Shown in pieces: positions 9,778-18,665 of a stretch of 21,765 nucleotides of DNA. Source of the DNA: Theristus sp. LFF4_11 (taxonomy: Eukaryota > Nematoda > Chromadorea > Monhysterida > Xyalidae). The notes under the pieces are model-generated. The model was not told the origin of the DNA and searched no databases. It saw nothing but the letters and a program-made list of their open reading frames with translations. The translations under genes and the position numbers were made by a program. The DNA lies in NCBI GenBank assembly GCA_030248135.1, contig JASANC010004783.1, positions 1 to 21,765 of the forward strand, written 5' to 3'. Each line of letters begins with the position of its first letter. The first letter of the stretch is position 1.

Positions 9778-11134
9778 TCAACCAACAGCGTCGGCATTTT
9801 CGTTTTCGCCGCGTTGCAAACGGCCGATCGCTTCAGCCAGCATTTTGTTGCACATCGCAGCGTACGGATTCATCATGATCAGCTGGTTCTTCGCAAAAAC
9901 GCAGCCTTCAGCCGCCGCTTGTTCGTAGCATTTCTAAAATTAGTTGCGACAGAAAACACTGAGAAACTGCAAAAAAGGTATATGATTGTGTTGATTGGCT
10001 GCACCTGCATGGTACGATCAACAATCAGCGTTGACGCTGTGCTGATTTCAATTCACCTTTGCTTCTTGCTCGTTTCCCTGCAGGCGATGAATCAAGGCAC
10101 GCTGGGTGAGTGCCTGTGATGCCACCTTGCCTTTGCCATTGGTCAACTCGATGCACTTCTCTAAACTGCACACTGCTTCTGAAATTAAACGAAAAAAACT
10201 GACTTGACATCATGAAATCTAAGCAGGTGTTCATGCAGACTTGCTTAAAGACATGTGAGCGACTTTGCCGATCTCAGTTCGATCTCAGTTGTAGACCTGT
10301 AGACTTGTAGACGAGAACGATAACCAAAAAGTACACCGATATGTACGTAACTGATACATAATGGGGAGCTCACATTTGTGTTTGATTAGGTTCGTAATTT
10401 GCTGGTTTTTTGGAATTGTTTCAGTTTGTGCGTACAGAACAGACAACTGTTTAACTCATCCTCACGAGACTATTATCCGCAAGATATTAGTGTCTTACAT
10501 GACATTAAACATAAGTGCTACATAATTAATTGTACAATAATCGCGCAATTCCACATAAGACGCACATATGTGATCCGTATCATATTACACTACGACGCAG
10601 TTATGTGCTGCGACACTTTTGCTGACACATTTTGGTGACATCGACTCTCGGCTGTGGTGTAAAGAAGGAAACAACTTTACCGGGAATCCGGTTCAAAAGT
10701 CGCAGCGTTTGCGCTCGATTGTTGTGAAGTGACGGCCGATCGGGTGCCATGCGTAGCGCCTCATCAAACTTTGCTAACGCCTCTTCAAATTTCTCAGCTT
10801 CTGCTGCTTCAATCCCGGCGAGCTCCAATTGCCGACTGGGGTTTGGCTCTGCCGCTAACTCTGAACAAAATGCGTTTACTTAACTACTGAAATAAATGCA
10901 TTTTTTAAATTTTTTAAATGAATTACACGTCTGAAATTGAAATCGATTTAAAAAATTAAAAAGTACAATGGAGATTAGACTGATTGAAAGGTACGTGAAA
11001 AATAAAGGGCATCACCGACCAATCGCCTTTTCAACCGTTAACGATTCGTCTTGTTCTTCTTCAGAACAGGGCAGCAGAGGATTCAAGATCGTGCTTAGCA
11101 CCAGACGATCGTGCAGAGTTGGAGCGTTGGTCAT
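9778..11134 (-). CDS. TTC36: TTC36-like tetratricopeptide-repeat protein, 190 aa, four exons
   Basis: Minus-strand exons are 11134-11020, 10860-10681, 10178-10057 and 9933-9778, with compatible phases: 573 nt including stop. Length 190 aa equals the family's usual size of about 190. After a variable acidic N-terminus (SEEEQDE), the first TPR runs about aa 52-85 (ALAKFDEALRMAPDRP), followed by NNRAQTLRL, a second repeat (VCSLEKCIELTNGKGK), and a third (RLQGNEQEAKKCYEQAAAEG). The C-terminal NPYAAMCNKML block is the hallmark of TTC36 (HBP21). TPRs mediate protein binding. Vertebrate TTC36 is linked to Hsp70 binding and to tyrosine catabolism in liver, but its role in invertebrates is unknown. 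An in-frame TAA lies four codons upstream of ATG 11134. The exon 1 donor (GTCGGT after 11020) is the least certain join; an alternative at GTTGAA with acceptor two bases later would shorten the protein by a few residues. Confidence 0.9.
10266..10316. repeat. Short tandem duplications in the TTC36-like intron
   Basis: CGATCTCAGTT occurs twice in succession, followed by three copies of a 9-bp GTAGACNTG-type unit. The stretch lies in the 502-bp intron between exons 2 and 3 of the minus-strand gene. No function is apparent. Confidence 0.5.
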
Positions 11135-11632
11135 GGTTGGGAAAAATTACTGCTATTTTAAATTATGAAATAAACAGACAGAACTACATGCTATGCAGCC
11201 ATGCAATTTACGTATAACTGGTACTTGTTTACAATGCAACGTTATCACGTGGCATGAGGCAACCGCACGGCAATGTTACACACAGAAAATACGTCAATAA
11301 AACAAAAACATTACGACCTATATCGGTTGTGTGTGTTGATGTGCGTGATAGTTTAATGACATCTCGGTTGAATGAGAAGTAACAAAGATTTTGGCAGAAC
11401 TTACAAAAAAAAACTCTTGCAAGCCACAGGGATGAGTTGATAAAAATGATTTTAACGTCAGTCATTTGACCATTAGTGCAGTATTCCACCCAGAAGTATC
11501 GAATCAGGAATGCGAAGGTGACTTAGGTTTGGCACGTTCGATTTTTTGGAACAATAAATGATATACAGGGTGGGACAGAAGTAGTGGGTCACTTTTGATT
11601 GCCTATGACTCTTTAACTGCATATAACGCAGT
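11135..11632. other. Upstream region of the TTC36-like gene
   Basis: This region holds the presumed promoter of the minus-strand gene. No recognisable ORF is present. At 11563-11583 the sequence TATACAGGGTGGGACAGAAG resembles the outer end of some Tc1/mariner elements and sits close to where the repeat cluster begins, but no matching inverted end was found. Confidence 0.4.
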
Positions 11633-11923
11633 TAAATTACAATGAAGAATGTCAAGTTATCATATATTTAGCTTATATTATGGACTTTAAAGACAAAAAA
11701 TCATGATTTTTGAGCAAAAATTCATGATTTTTGGGTGGTCCGAGAAAATTTTTGGGGGGTGTCACTGTTACTTAGGTCCATCAAGGAAGGGGGGTGGGGA
11801 GGGGTGTCTAGCAAATTTCGAGGGGGGGGGTGTGGATGGTCCAGTGTCAGGTTTTGGGGGGTGGGTGTCGCGTGACCCCCCCACCCCCCACGCGGAGGTC
11901 TCGGGTGCTCTGGGGGGTGTACC
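11633..11923 (+). repeat. Repeat backbone E, copy 1 (B-family empty site)
   Basis: From AAATTACAATGAAGAATGTC onward this block matches 18560-18665 joined directly to 19392-19570, and its first 100 bases also match about 15018-15090. It therefore shows what the second copy looked like before element B3 landed at GGTGGTCC. The second half carries several modules of A/T-rich AAATTTTTG or AAATTTCGA followed by G runs and GTG. It ends at GGTGTACC, where element C1 is inserted. Confidence 0.85.
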
Positions 11924-13656
11924 TAGGGTTAGGGGAAAAAAATCCAAATTTTTTTTAAATAAAAAAAATTAAAAAAATTTTTTTTTACAAGTTAGGTTCG
12001 TTCGAAGCGTCTCGTCGAGCTGAGTTCATCTAGACTATTTTCAGAACGATCCGGAAAACTATAAGCGCGAAAATCGTGTTTTATTGAAATTATGTCCATT
12101 TCATAGAGGGAAAGTTGCATTTTCAACAGTAAAACAGGACAATTTTCGACGTGTACTTGAATATTGAACCGTTCTTAGTTGTTCCTTTTTAGAAAATTAC
12201 CAAAATTTGACTGTGTTCAAAAATTCCTGTTTGCTGTAGCTAAGTCGGCAACCCCCCCCAGACACTTACTTTCAGGTTCAACTAGAGATGTCAAGAAAAA
12301 AAATTTCTATTTTTTTCTTTAAAAAAAATTTTTTTTTTTAATTTTTTTTTAAATGAAAGTTGTTCAGAATTTTTCAGGGAGTCCGAATATCACCATCTGA
12401 GGAGCCACCGACTTACCATATGACCCCCACTCATATGGAAGGAGGGTGAAAATTTCAGACTTGGTTTCGGCGACCCCATTTTCCCACCGACGACATCACG
12501 TCTCGTGTTTTGCCTCTCAATTCACCTCAAATAACACGGAAACAAGTTCAACAACAAACCGGTGTGATCATGCTGACGACACGAGGCGAAACAGCAACGA
12601 GCAACCAACGAAGTTACGCTTGCAGCGGCAGACAGTGCAATTTCGACCTTTCGAGATCCTGAAAAACGATGCGTAAATGTGAGTTCTCTGCTTCTATCTC
12701 ACCTTAGCGGCATCGGAATTTGTTGAACTAGCCTTTGCGACGCTCAAGTACTTCAATGCGCGAGTCGATCATCACTCACCAAGGCTAAAAACAGTCGATA
12801 AATCAATCCAGAATACCACCTGCAGCGTTGAAGACTAAGTGACAAGGTAAAGTCAAAGAAAATTTTTGTTGAACTTTCGAAAAATTATGCCAAAAACGGC
12901 ATTTTCAGGGCACATTAAAGAAAAAATTTCAAAAATTTTTAATAAAAAAAGTAAAAAAATGCTCATTTTTTTACTTTTAAAAAAAAAAATTAAAAAAAAA
13001 TTTTTTGACCCTTACATCTCTAGGTTCAACCAGCTATGCTATCTGCCACATGGCGAGAGCCCACTCTTCAAATCATCGTATCGAAAACACGTACCATGAT
13101 TTCGCGATCACGTTGCGGGCAACTGACAGACGCAAGTTTAACACGTTAGTTTAGCTCAGCACGCAAGTTTTAACATGTGGCCATGTTATCGGGTATCTGA
13201 AAAACGGTCGTGTGATGTGGTATTAACCAACATCTCCGCTCCAATTGTTTAACAATATATCGCACAACTCCATTGTAGACCTATAACATACGCCAATCAA
13301 CAAGATATCATGTTCATCTCATGGCCTACCGACTGAAAAACATGTTCTAAGTTGCAAGAAAACGATTTCTGAAACGATATTTCAATTCAGTTAAGTCATT
13401 TCAACGCTAAAAATTGACTCTAGAAGTCATCCAAATCGAAAAACATAGGTCAAAATGACCAAATAATGACATTTACCTAAGCACACAAAGTTGGGAAGAA
13501 AATTTGGTTTGAACTTTCAAAAAATTATGCCATAAATCGAATTTTCAGAGCAAAGTAGAAGAAAAATTTTTCAATTTTTTTAAGTTTGAAAAAAAATCCA
13601 AATTAAAAAAAACGAACAAAATAATAAAAAAATTTTTTTCAAAGCCCCTAACCCTA
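11924..13656 (+). mobile_element. Element C1: C-family non-autonomous hAT-like element, interrupted by D
   Basis: It starts TAGGGTTAGGGG and ends CCCCTAACCCTA, a 12-bp inverted repeat. The internal sequence matches C2 (17154-18191) over its full length except for the 740-bp element D and short gaps. The left flank GGTGTACC (11916-11923) corresponds to GGTGTGTACC on the right, a target duplication with one extra GT. Without D it is about 985 bp and has no long ORF. Both subterminal regions are A/T homopolymer-rich. Confidence 0.85.
12283..13022 (+). mobile_element. Element D: 740-bp hAT-like element nested in C1
   Basis: The ends TAGAGATGT and ACATCTCTA are inverted repeats. The exact 8-bp duplication GGTTCAAC lies at 12275-12282 and 13023-13030. 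The uninterrupted site CAGGTTCAACCAGC is present in C2 (near 17542) and, reverse-complemented, in C3 (near 20610), so the boundaries are certain. Its interior is a diverged relative of family B: both share CAGGGAGTCCGAA near the left end and GTTGAACTTTCGAAAAATT near the right. It has no coding capacity beyond short ORFs. Confidence 0.92.
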
Positions 13657-13665
13657 GGTGTGTAC

Positions 13666-13960
13666 TAGGGTTGCCTAATGTTACATGTTTAAACAGGATT
13701 AGGATTATGCAATGGATTCCCTTCCCTGGAGTGGTCACGTGCACTGTTTGCTCATGCACCGCACTTCTAAAAGGCTTGGCTTAGGCTTAGGGCTGAACTT
13801 AGAATTAGGCTTAGGTTTAGGCTTTGCTTAGGATTAGGTTTAGGACATATTCGGAGAATTGTAGTTTATTTTAACCGTTAAACACGCAGTTAGTTTCTAG
13901 GTAAATGTCTTTTAACGCAAATGTCTTGTACCAGCCGTTTAAACATGTAGGCCAACCCTA
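13666..13960 (+). mobile_element. Element A: 295-bp TIR element with telomere-like core, fused to B1
   Basis: The left end TAGGGTTG...ACATGTTTAAAC and the right end GTTTAAACATGT...CAACCCTA are inverted repeats of about 25 bp with small gaps. The centre (about 13770-13845) is a degenerate array of TTAGGC, TTAGGTT and TTAGGAT motifs. No 8-bp duplication flanks this unit alone: the left neighbour GTGTGTAC is repeated only after B1 at 14665-14672. A and B1 therefore behave as one inserted unit. Confidence 0.75.
13770..13845 (+). repeat. Degenerate telomere-like TTAGG(C/N) stretch inside element A
   Basis: GGCTTAGGCTTAGG, ATTAGGCTTAGGTTTAGGC and GGATTAGGTTTAGG follow one another with small interruptions. 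TTAGGC is the nematode telomere unit and TTAGG the arthropod one. Here the copies are mixed and decayed, and they sit within a transposon, so this is not a chromosome end. Confidence 0.65.
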
Positions 13961-14664
13961 GGGTTGTTAAAAAAACAAAAATCGTCATTTTTGTTTTTTT
14001 AGAAAAATTTAAAAAAAAAATCAAAAATCAAAGTTGTGCTAAATCAATCAGGGAGTCCGAAGAACCACATATGATATGCAAGCGCCTCCCGAATGACTCC
14101 CGTATGGCGGAACTTTGCAGATTTTGTTTTGGTGACCTCAATTACCCCTTTTCCAAACCGTCACCATGCCTCTTCTTGTGTTTTGACCTCCAAAACGTCA
14201 CTAATTGTCCCCAGCTAAACTAATGCTAAAGTGAAGACAAACATACCGCCTTGAAATTCGATCAATTCTTCTGATGGTGTCGCGACGACACGACACGAAG
14301 CAGCAAGCAACCAGACAACGTAGCGCTTGCAAACGGAGCAGCGAGCACAATCGGACGCTCTGCGAGGCGAATCGTCACCTTATCTGCATCGGAAATGGTA
14401 GGCCAAGCTTTGGGACGCTCAAAAACTTCATCGCAGATGTTGTCGTAGCCTAAAATCAGTCGGTAAAACGGCCCAAAATCGACTGATAAAGGTTTTACGA
14501 GGTATAATCAAAGAAAATTTTTGTTGAACTTTCGAAAAATTGTGCCAAAATTGAGGTTTTCAGAGCATATTAGAGGAAAATTTTCCGAATTTTTTTTTTA
14601 AATCGGCATTTTTGTTTTTTTTAATCACTTTTTTTTTAATTTTCATTTTTGTTTAACAACCCTA
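13959..14664 (+). mobile_element. Element B1: B-family hAT-like element, fused to A
   Basis: It begins TAGGGTTGTTAAA and ends with its inverted copy AACAACCCTA. The interior is nearly identical to B2 (15363-16062, inverted) and B3 (18666-19391, inverted). Its first two bases, TA, are also the last two of element A. The right flank is GTGTGTAC (14665-14672), matching the flank left of A (13658-13665). About 706 bp, without an ORF of convincing size. Confidence 0.88.
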
Positions 14665-15143
14665 GTGTGTACCCCCCTCGTCTTCGGTACTGGAGATGGG
14701 GGGGGGGGTGGGGGAGGTGAACCCCCCACAGAAAAGTTTGAAAAAAATACCCATGGGGGGCAGTACCGTGGGCCCAAACAAATTTTCGAAGGGGGGGGGT
14801 ATGGTGCCGTGGGGGGGATGCCGACCAAAAAGTGAGGGGGGGGTCCAACCTATGGTAACGTGGGACCCCACCCATGGGGGTCCCACCCATGGGGGGGGGT
14901 GCATTTTTTCAAAATTTTCTGTGGGGGGGTCCACTCCCCCACCCCCCCCCCCCCCCATGAAATTTTTTCGCTTAAATTTGAAAGGAAAAACGCTAAATTT
15001 TGCTGCAAAATCTTTGAAATTACAATGAAGATGGTCAAGTTATCATATATTCAGCTTATATTATAGACTTTATAGACAAAAAATCATGATTTTCGAAAAA
15101 AATTTAGGGTGTGCAGAAAATTTTGGGGGGGGGGGTCTCCGCC
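14665..15143 (+). repeat. G-run modules and E-type backbone between insertions
   Basis: About 14690-14955 consists of long G or C runs alternating with AAATTTTCG-type words and CCCATGGGGG. The stretch 14750-14860 recurs inverted near 16865-16985, including the shared words TGGTAACGTG and CAGTACCG. The part from 14957 (ATGAAATTTTTTCGCTT) to about 15100 is E backbone and is the empty counterpart of the F2 insertion at 18233. ORFs on both strands here are low-complexity Gly/Pro artefacts. Confidence 0.75.
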
Positions 15144-15207
15144 GCTTTGCCTACATTACTAAACCAAAGCCAAGTTTACAGTCTGTTTTGTTGTTTAGTT
15201 CGGTTTC

Positions 15208-15302
15208 AATGAAGTCGTTGTAGGTTCCTAATCCTAAGCCCAATCCTAATCCTAATGAAGTCGTTGTAGGTTCCTAATCCTAAACCTAATCCTAATCCTA
15301 AG
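15208..15302 (+). repeat. Two ~46-bp tandem units with telomere-like CCTAATCC motifs (in F1)
   Basis: Each unit begins ATGAAGTCGTTGTAGGTTCC and continues with four or five CCTAA(T/G/A)CC words, the complement of TTAGG-type repeats. The same two units occur in F2 at about 18297-18391. This is a structural component of element F. Confidence 0.8.
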
Positions 15303-15362
15303 TGAAGCCTTTTTAACAAAGTGAAAGTGCCTTGATTGACAGCTTTGTTGAAGGGGTGAAAC

Positions 15363-16062
15363 TAGGGTTGTTAAACAAAAATGAATTTTTTTTTAAAAAA
15401 AAAAGTGATAAAAAAAACAAAAATGCCGATTTTTTTTAAATTCGAAAAATTTTCCTCTAATATGCTCTGAAAACCTCAATTTTGGCACAATTTTTCGAAA
15501 GTTCAACAAAAATTTTCTTTGATTATACCTCGTAAAACCTTTAGCAGTCGATTTTGGGCCGTTTTACCGACTGATTTTAGGCTTCGACAACATCTGCGAT
15601 GAAGTTTTTGAGCGTCCCAAAGCTTAGCCTACCATTTCCGATGCAGATAAGGTGACGATTAGCCTCGCAGAGCAACCGATTGTGCTCGCTGCACCGTTTG
15701 CAAGCGCTACGTTGTCTGGTTGCTGCTTCGTGTCGTGTCGTCGCGACACCATCAGAAGAATTGATCGAATTTCAAGGCGGTATGTTTGTCTTCACTTTAG
15801 CATTAGCTTAGCTGGGGACAATTAGTGACGTTTTGGAGGTCAAAACACAAGAAGAGGCATGGTGACGGTTTGGAAAAGGGGTAATTGAGGTCACCAAAAC
15901 AAAATCTGCAAAGTTCCGCCATACGGGTGTCATTCGGGAGGCGCTTGCATATCATATGTGGTTCTTCGGACTCCCTGATTGATTTAGCACAACTTTGATT
16001 TTTGAAATTTAAAAAAAAAAATTTAAAAAAAATGACGATTTTTGTTTTTTTTAACAACCCTA
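15363..16062 (-). mobile_element. Element B2: 700-bp B-family hAT-like element nested in F1
   Basis: The ends TAGGGTTGTTAAA and TTAACAACCCTA are inverted repeats. The exact duplication GGTGAAAC lies at 15355-15362 and 16063-16070. The empty site is visible in F2 as GGGGTGAAACATTGGG (GGTGAAAC at 18444-18451), which fixes the element at exactly 700 bp. It is inverted relative to B1. The 89-codon minus-strand ORF at 15803-16072 is a shadow in non-coding element sequence. Confidence 0.95.
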
Positions 16063-16121
16063 GGTGAAACATTGGGATCAGGGATCAGCTCCAGCTCCGG
16101 TTTAGCTTTGTAGTTTTACGG

Positions 16122-17153
16122 TCTCCGCCAGACAAAATTTCATGGGGGGTGTGGGGGGGGGGTGTCGGCCAAATTTTCGATGGGGGGGGGGACCCGATGG
16201 GGGGGGTGCCCGGTTTTAGGGGGGGGTGGCACGGTGCCCCCCCACCCGACGGCCTCTGGCGCACTGGGGGGGGGTGTACCCCCCCCACCAGTAGCGAAAG
16301 CGGGACCTCGGGTGAGGGGGGGGGGGGTGTTTGCCTAATTTTAGAGGGGGGGGTCAGGTGCCTTCTCGGTGAGGGGGGGGGGTGCACGGGCAGCAAATTT
16401 TCCTGAGGGGGGGTGCACTGGCAGAAAAATTTCGTGAGGGGGGGGGTGCACGGGATCGCACGGGTAATACCAAATTTTTGCCTTTGAAAAACACAGAAAT
16501 TCTTGTAAAATACAGAATATTTTGTGCAAACAAGCTGCTTGTTTGGTCAGAAACAACAAAATCTATGCAGGGACAGACACAAACGTCAAGAAAAATGCAA
16601 AAATTACGGTATTTTTGGAAAAAATTGAGTTAAGATTGACCACCGTGAGGGGGGGGGGGTGCGATCCCGTGTTCTCGCGGAGGGGGGTGGGGCCGGGGGG
16701 AGTCTAGTACCCGTGTCGAGGTAAAGGGGGGAGGGGGGGTACACGGGTATCTGCCCGTGCACGGGCAGGATTTTCGGCTGAGGGGGGGGGGGGGTGGACG
16801 TCCCCCCCCCCCCCCCCCCGCACTTTCGCTACTGCCCCCCACCCCCCGCCCACGGTCCTGGGGGGGGGGGCACGTTACCATAGGTTGGACCCCCCCTCAC
16901 TTTTTGGTCGGCACCCCCCCCTCCCCCACGGCACCCATACCCCCCCCCCCCGTCGAAAATTTTTTTGGGCCCACGGTACTGGGGGGCAGTACCGAAGGCG
17001 AAAGCAAATTTTCGAGGGGGGGGTGTCGTCACGTGGGGGGGGTGCCGAAAATTTTTCAGTGGGGGGGTGTCAGTCATGGTACAGTGACACCCCCCAGGCG
17101 TGGGCCATGGGGGGGTGCACTATTGTAGAAAATTTTCTGGGGGGGTGCACACC
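16122..17153 (+). repeat. G-run tandem modules with an embedded unique-looking core
   Basis: About 16140-16460 and 16645-17150 are degenerate tandem modules in which runs of 6-14 G alternate with GTGC, CACGGGCAG and AAATTTTCNTGA. Between them, 16470-16645 is ordinary AT-rich sequence containing AACAAGCTGCTTGTTTGG and ATGCAGGGACAGACAC. From about 16390 to 17153 the block is matched inverted by 20992-21765. ORFs are Gly/Pro low-complexity. G-quadruplex formation is plausible but untested. Confidence 0.75.
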
Positions 17154-18191
17154 TAGGGTTAGGGGGAAAAAAAATCCGGAGTTTTTTTTTAAATTAAAAA
17201 AAAATTTTTTTTAAAAAAAAAAAATTTTTTTTACAAGTTAGGTTCGTTCGAAGCGTCTCGTCGAGCTGAGTTCATCTAGACTATTTTCAGAACGATCCGG
17301 GAAACTATAAGAGCGAAAATCGTGTTTTATTGAAATTATGTCCATTTCATAGAGGGAAAGTTGCATTTTCAACAGTAAAACAGGGCAATTTTTCACGTGT
17401 ACTTGAATATTGAACCGTTCTTAGTGGTTCCTCTTTAGAAAATTACCAAAATTTGACTGTGTTCAAAAATTCCTGTTTGCTGTAGCTAAGTCGGCAACCC
17501 CTGTCGACCCGGTCGCCCCCCCCCAAAACACTTACTTTCAGGTTCAACCAGCTATGCTATCTGCCACATGGCGAGAGCCCACTCTTCAAATCATCGTATC
17601 GAAAACACGTACCATGATTTCGCGATCACGTTGCGGGCAACTGACAGACGCAAGTTTAACACGTTAGTTTAGCTCAGCACGCAAGTTTTAACATGTGGCC
17701 ATGTTATCGGGTATCTGAAAAACGGTCGTGTGATGTGGTATTAACCAACATCTCCGCTCAAATTGTTTAACAATATATCGCACAACTCCATTGTAGACCT
17801 ATAACATACGCCAATCAACAAGATATCATGGCCTACCGACTGAAAAACATGTTCTAAGTTGCAAGAAAACGATTTCTGAAACGATATTTCAATTCAGTTA
17901 AGTCATTTCAACGCTAAAAATTGACTCTAGAAGTCATCCAAATCGAAAAACATGGAGTACGTCGGTCAAAATGACCAAATAATGACATTTACCTAAGCAC
18001 ACAAAGAAGTTGGGAAGAAAATTTGGTTTGAACTTTCAAAAAATTATGCCATAAATCGAATTTTCAGAGCAAAGTAGAAGAAAAAATTTTCAAATTTTTT
18101 TTAAGTTTGAAAAAAAAATCCAAATTTTTTTTAAAAAAAAAACGAAAAAAAAAATAAAAAAAAATTTTTTTTTTCAAAGCCCCTAACCCTA
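17154..18191 (+). mobile_element. Element C2: 1038-bp C-family hAT-like element, intact ends
   Basis: The 12-bp inverted ends are TAGGGTTAGGGG and CCCCTAACCCTA. The exact duplication TGCACACC lies at 17146-17153 and 18192-18199. This is the cleanest C copy. It has no long ORF, so it is non-autonomous. The right subterminal region (about 18020-18080) contains TTTGAACTTTCAAAAAATTA, a variant of the block shared with B and D. Confidence 0.94.
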
Positions 18192-18232
18192 TGCACACCC
18201 CCCCGGCCCCACCCCACCCATGAGATTTTTTC
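18192..18232 (+). repeat. Backbone sliver between C2 and F2
   Basis: It contains the right target duplication of C2 (18192-18199), C-rich sequence, and CCCATGAG leading into the left duplication ATTTTTTC of F2 (18225-18232). It corresponds to about 14930-14970. Confidence 0.7.
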
Positions 18233-18502
18233 GCTTTGCCTACATTACTAAACCAAAGCCAAGTTTACAGTCTGTTTTGTTGTTTAGTTCGGTTTCAATG
18301 AAGTCGTTGTAGGTTCCTGATCCTAAGCCCAATCCTAATCCTAATGAAGTCGTTGTAGGTTCCTAATCCTAAACCTAATCCTAATCCTAAGTGAAGCCTT
18401 TTTAACAAAGTGAAAGTGCCTTGATTGACAGCTTTGTTGAAGGGGTGAAACATTGGGATCAGGGATCAGCTCCAGCTCCGGTTTAGCTTTGTAGTTTTAC
18501 GG
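18233..18502 (+). mobile_element. Element F2: intact 270-bp element
   Basis: It is identical in structure to F1 but uninterrupted. The exact 8-bp duplication ATTTTTTC lies at 18225-18232 and 18503-18510, and the empty site ATGAAATTTTTTCGCTT is present at about 14957. It is the empty-site reference for the B2 insertion. Core tandem units lie at about 18297-18391. Confidence 0.92.
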
Positions 18503-18665
18503 ATTTTTTCGCTTAAATTTTGAAGGAAAAACGCTAAATTTTGCTGCAAAATCTTTGAAATTACAATAAAGAATGTCAAGTTATTATATATTTAGCTTAT
18601 ATTATAGACTTTAAAGACAAAAAATCATGATTTTTGAGCAAAAATTTATGATTTTTGGGTGGTCC
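18503..18665 (+). repeat. Repeat backbone E, copy 2, left part
   Basis: This matches about 14962-15090 and 11633-11740 in the same orientation (TTGAAATTACAATNAAGA, TAGACTTTAAAGACAAAAAA). It is broken at GGTGGTCC (18658-18665) by element B3 and resumes at 19392. Confidence 0.85.

Larger units (their letters stand above)
15144..16121 (+). mobile_element. Element F1: 270-bp element interrupted by B2
   Basis: It starts GCTTTGCCTACATTAC and ends TTTGTAGTTTTACGG. The exact duplication TCTCCGCC lies at 15136-15143 and 16122-16129. After removing B2 and its duplicated 8 bp (708 bp), exactly 270 bp remain, the same length as F2 (18233-18502). The ends form only weak inverted repeats (CTACA and CTAAACC shared), so the superfamily is less clear than for B, C and D. 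The core is a two-unit tandem repeat of telomere-like CCTAATCCTAA sequence. Confidence 0.85.

Noticed and set aside
11563..11593. Possible Tc1/mariner terminus (TATACAGGGTGGGACAG)
   Set aside because: It resembles known mariner ends, but no inverted partner end or TA-flanked element could be found in the window.
11926..11937. TAGGGTTAGGGG as a vertebrate-type telomere sequence
   Set aside because: It is the 12-bp terminal inverted repeat of element C, present at both ends of all copies and never in tandem.
14636..14958. Overlapping minus-strand ORFs (62-98 codons) rich in Pro and Gly
   Set aside because: They arise from G/C homopolymer runs; several frames are open at once on both strands, and there is no domain or codon signal.
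15803..16072. 89-codon minus-strand ORF, apparently conserved in B copies
   Set aside because: It lies within non-autonomous element B and runs through the A/T-rich end; copies differ by homopolymer indels, and there is no transposase-like motif.
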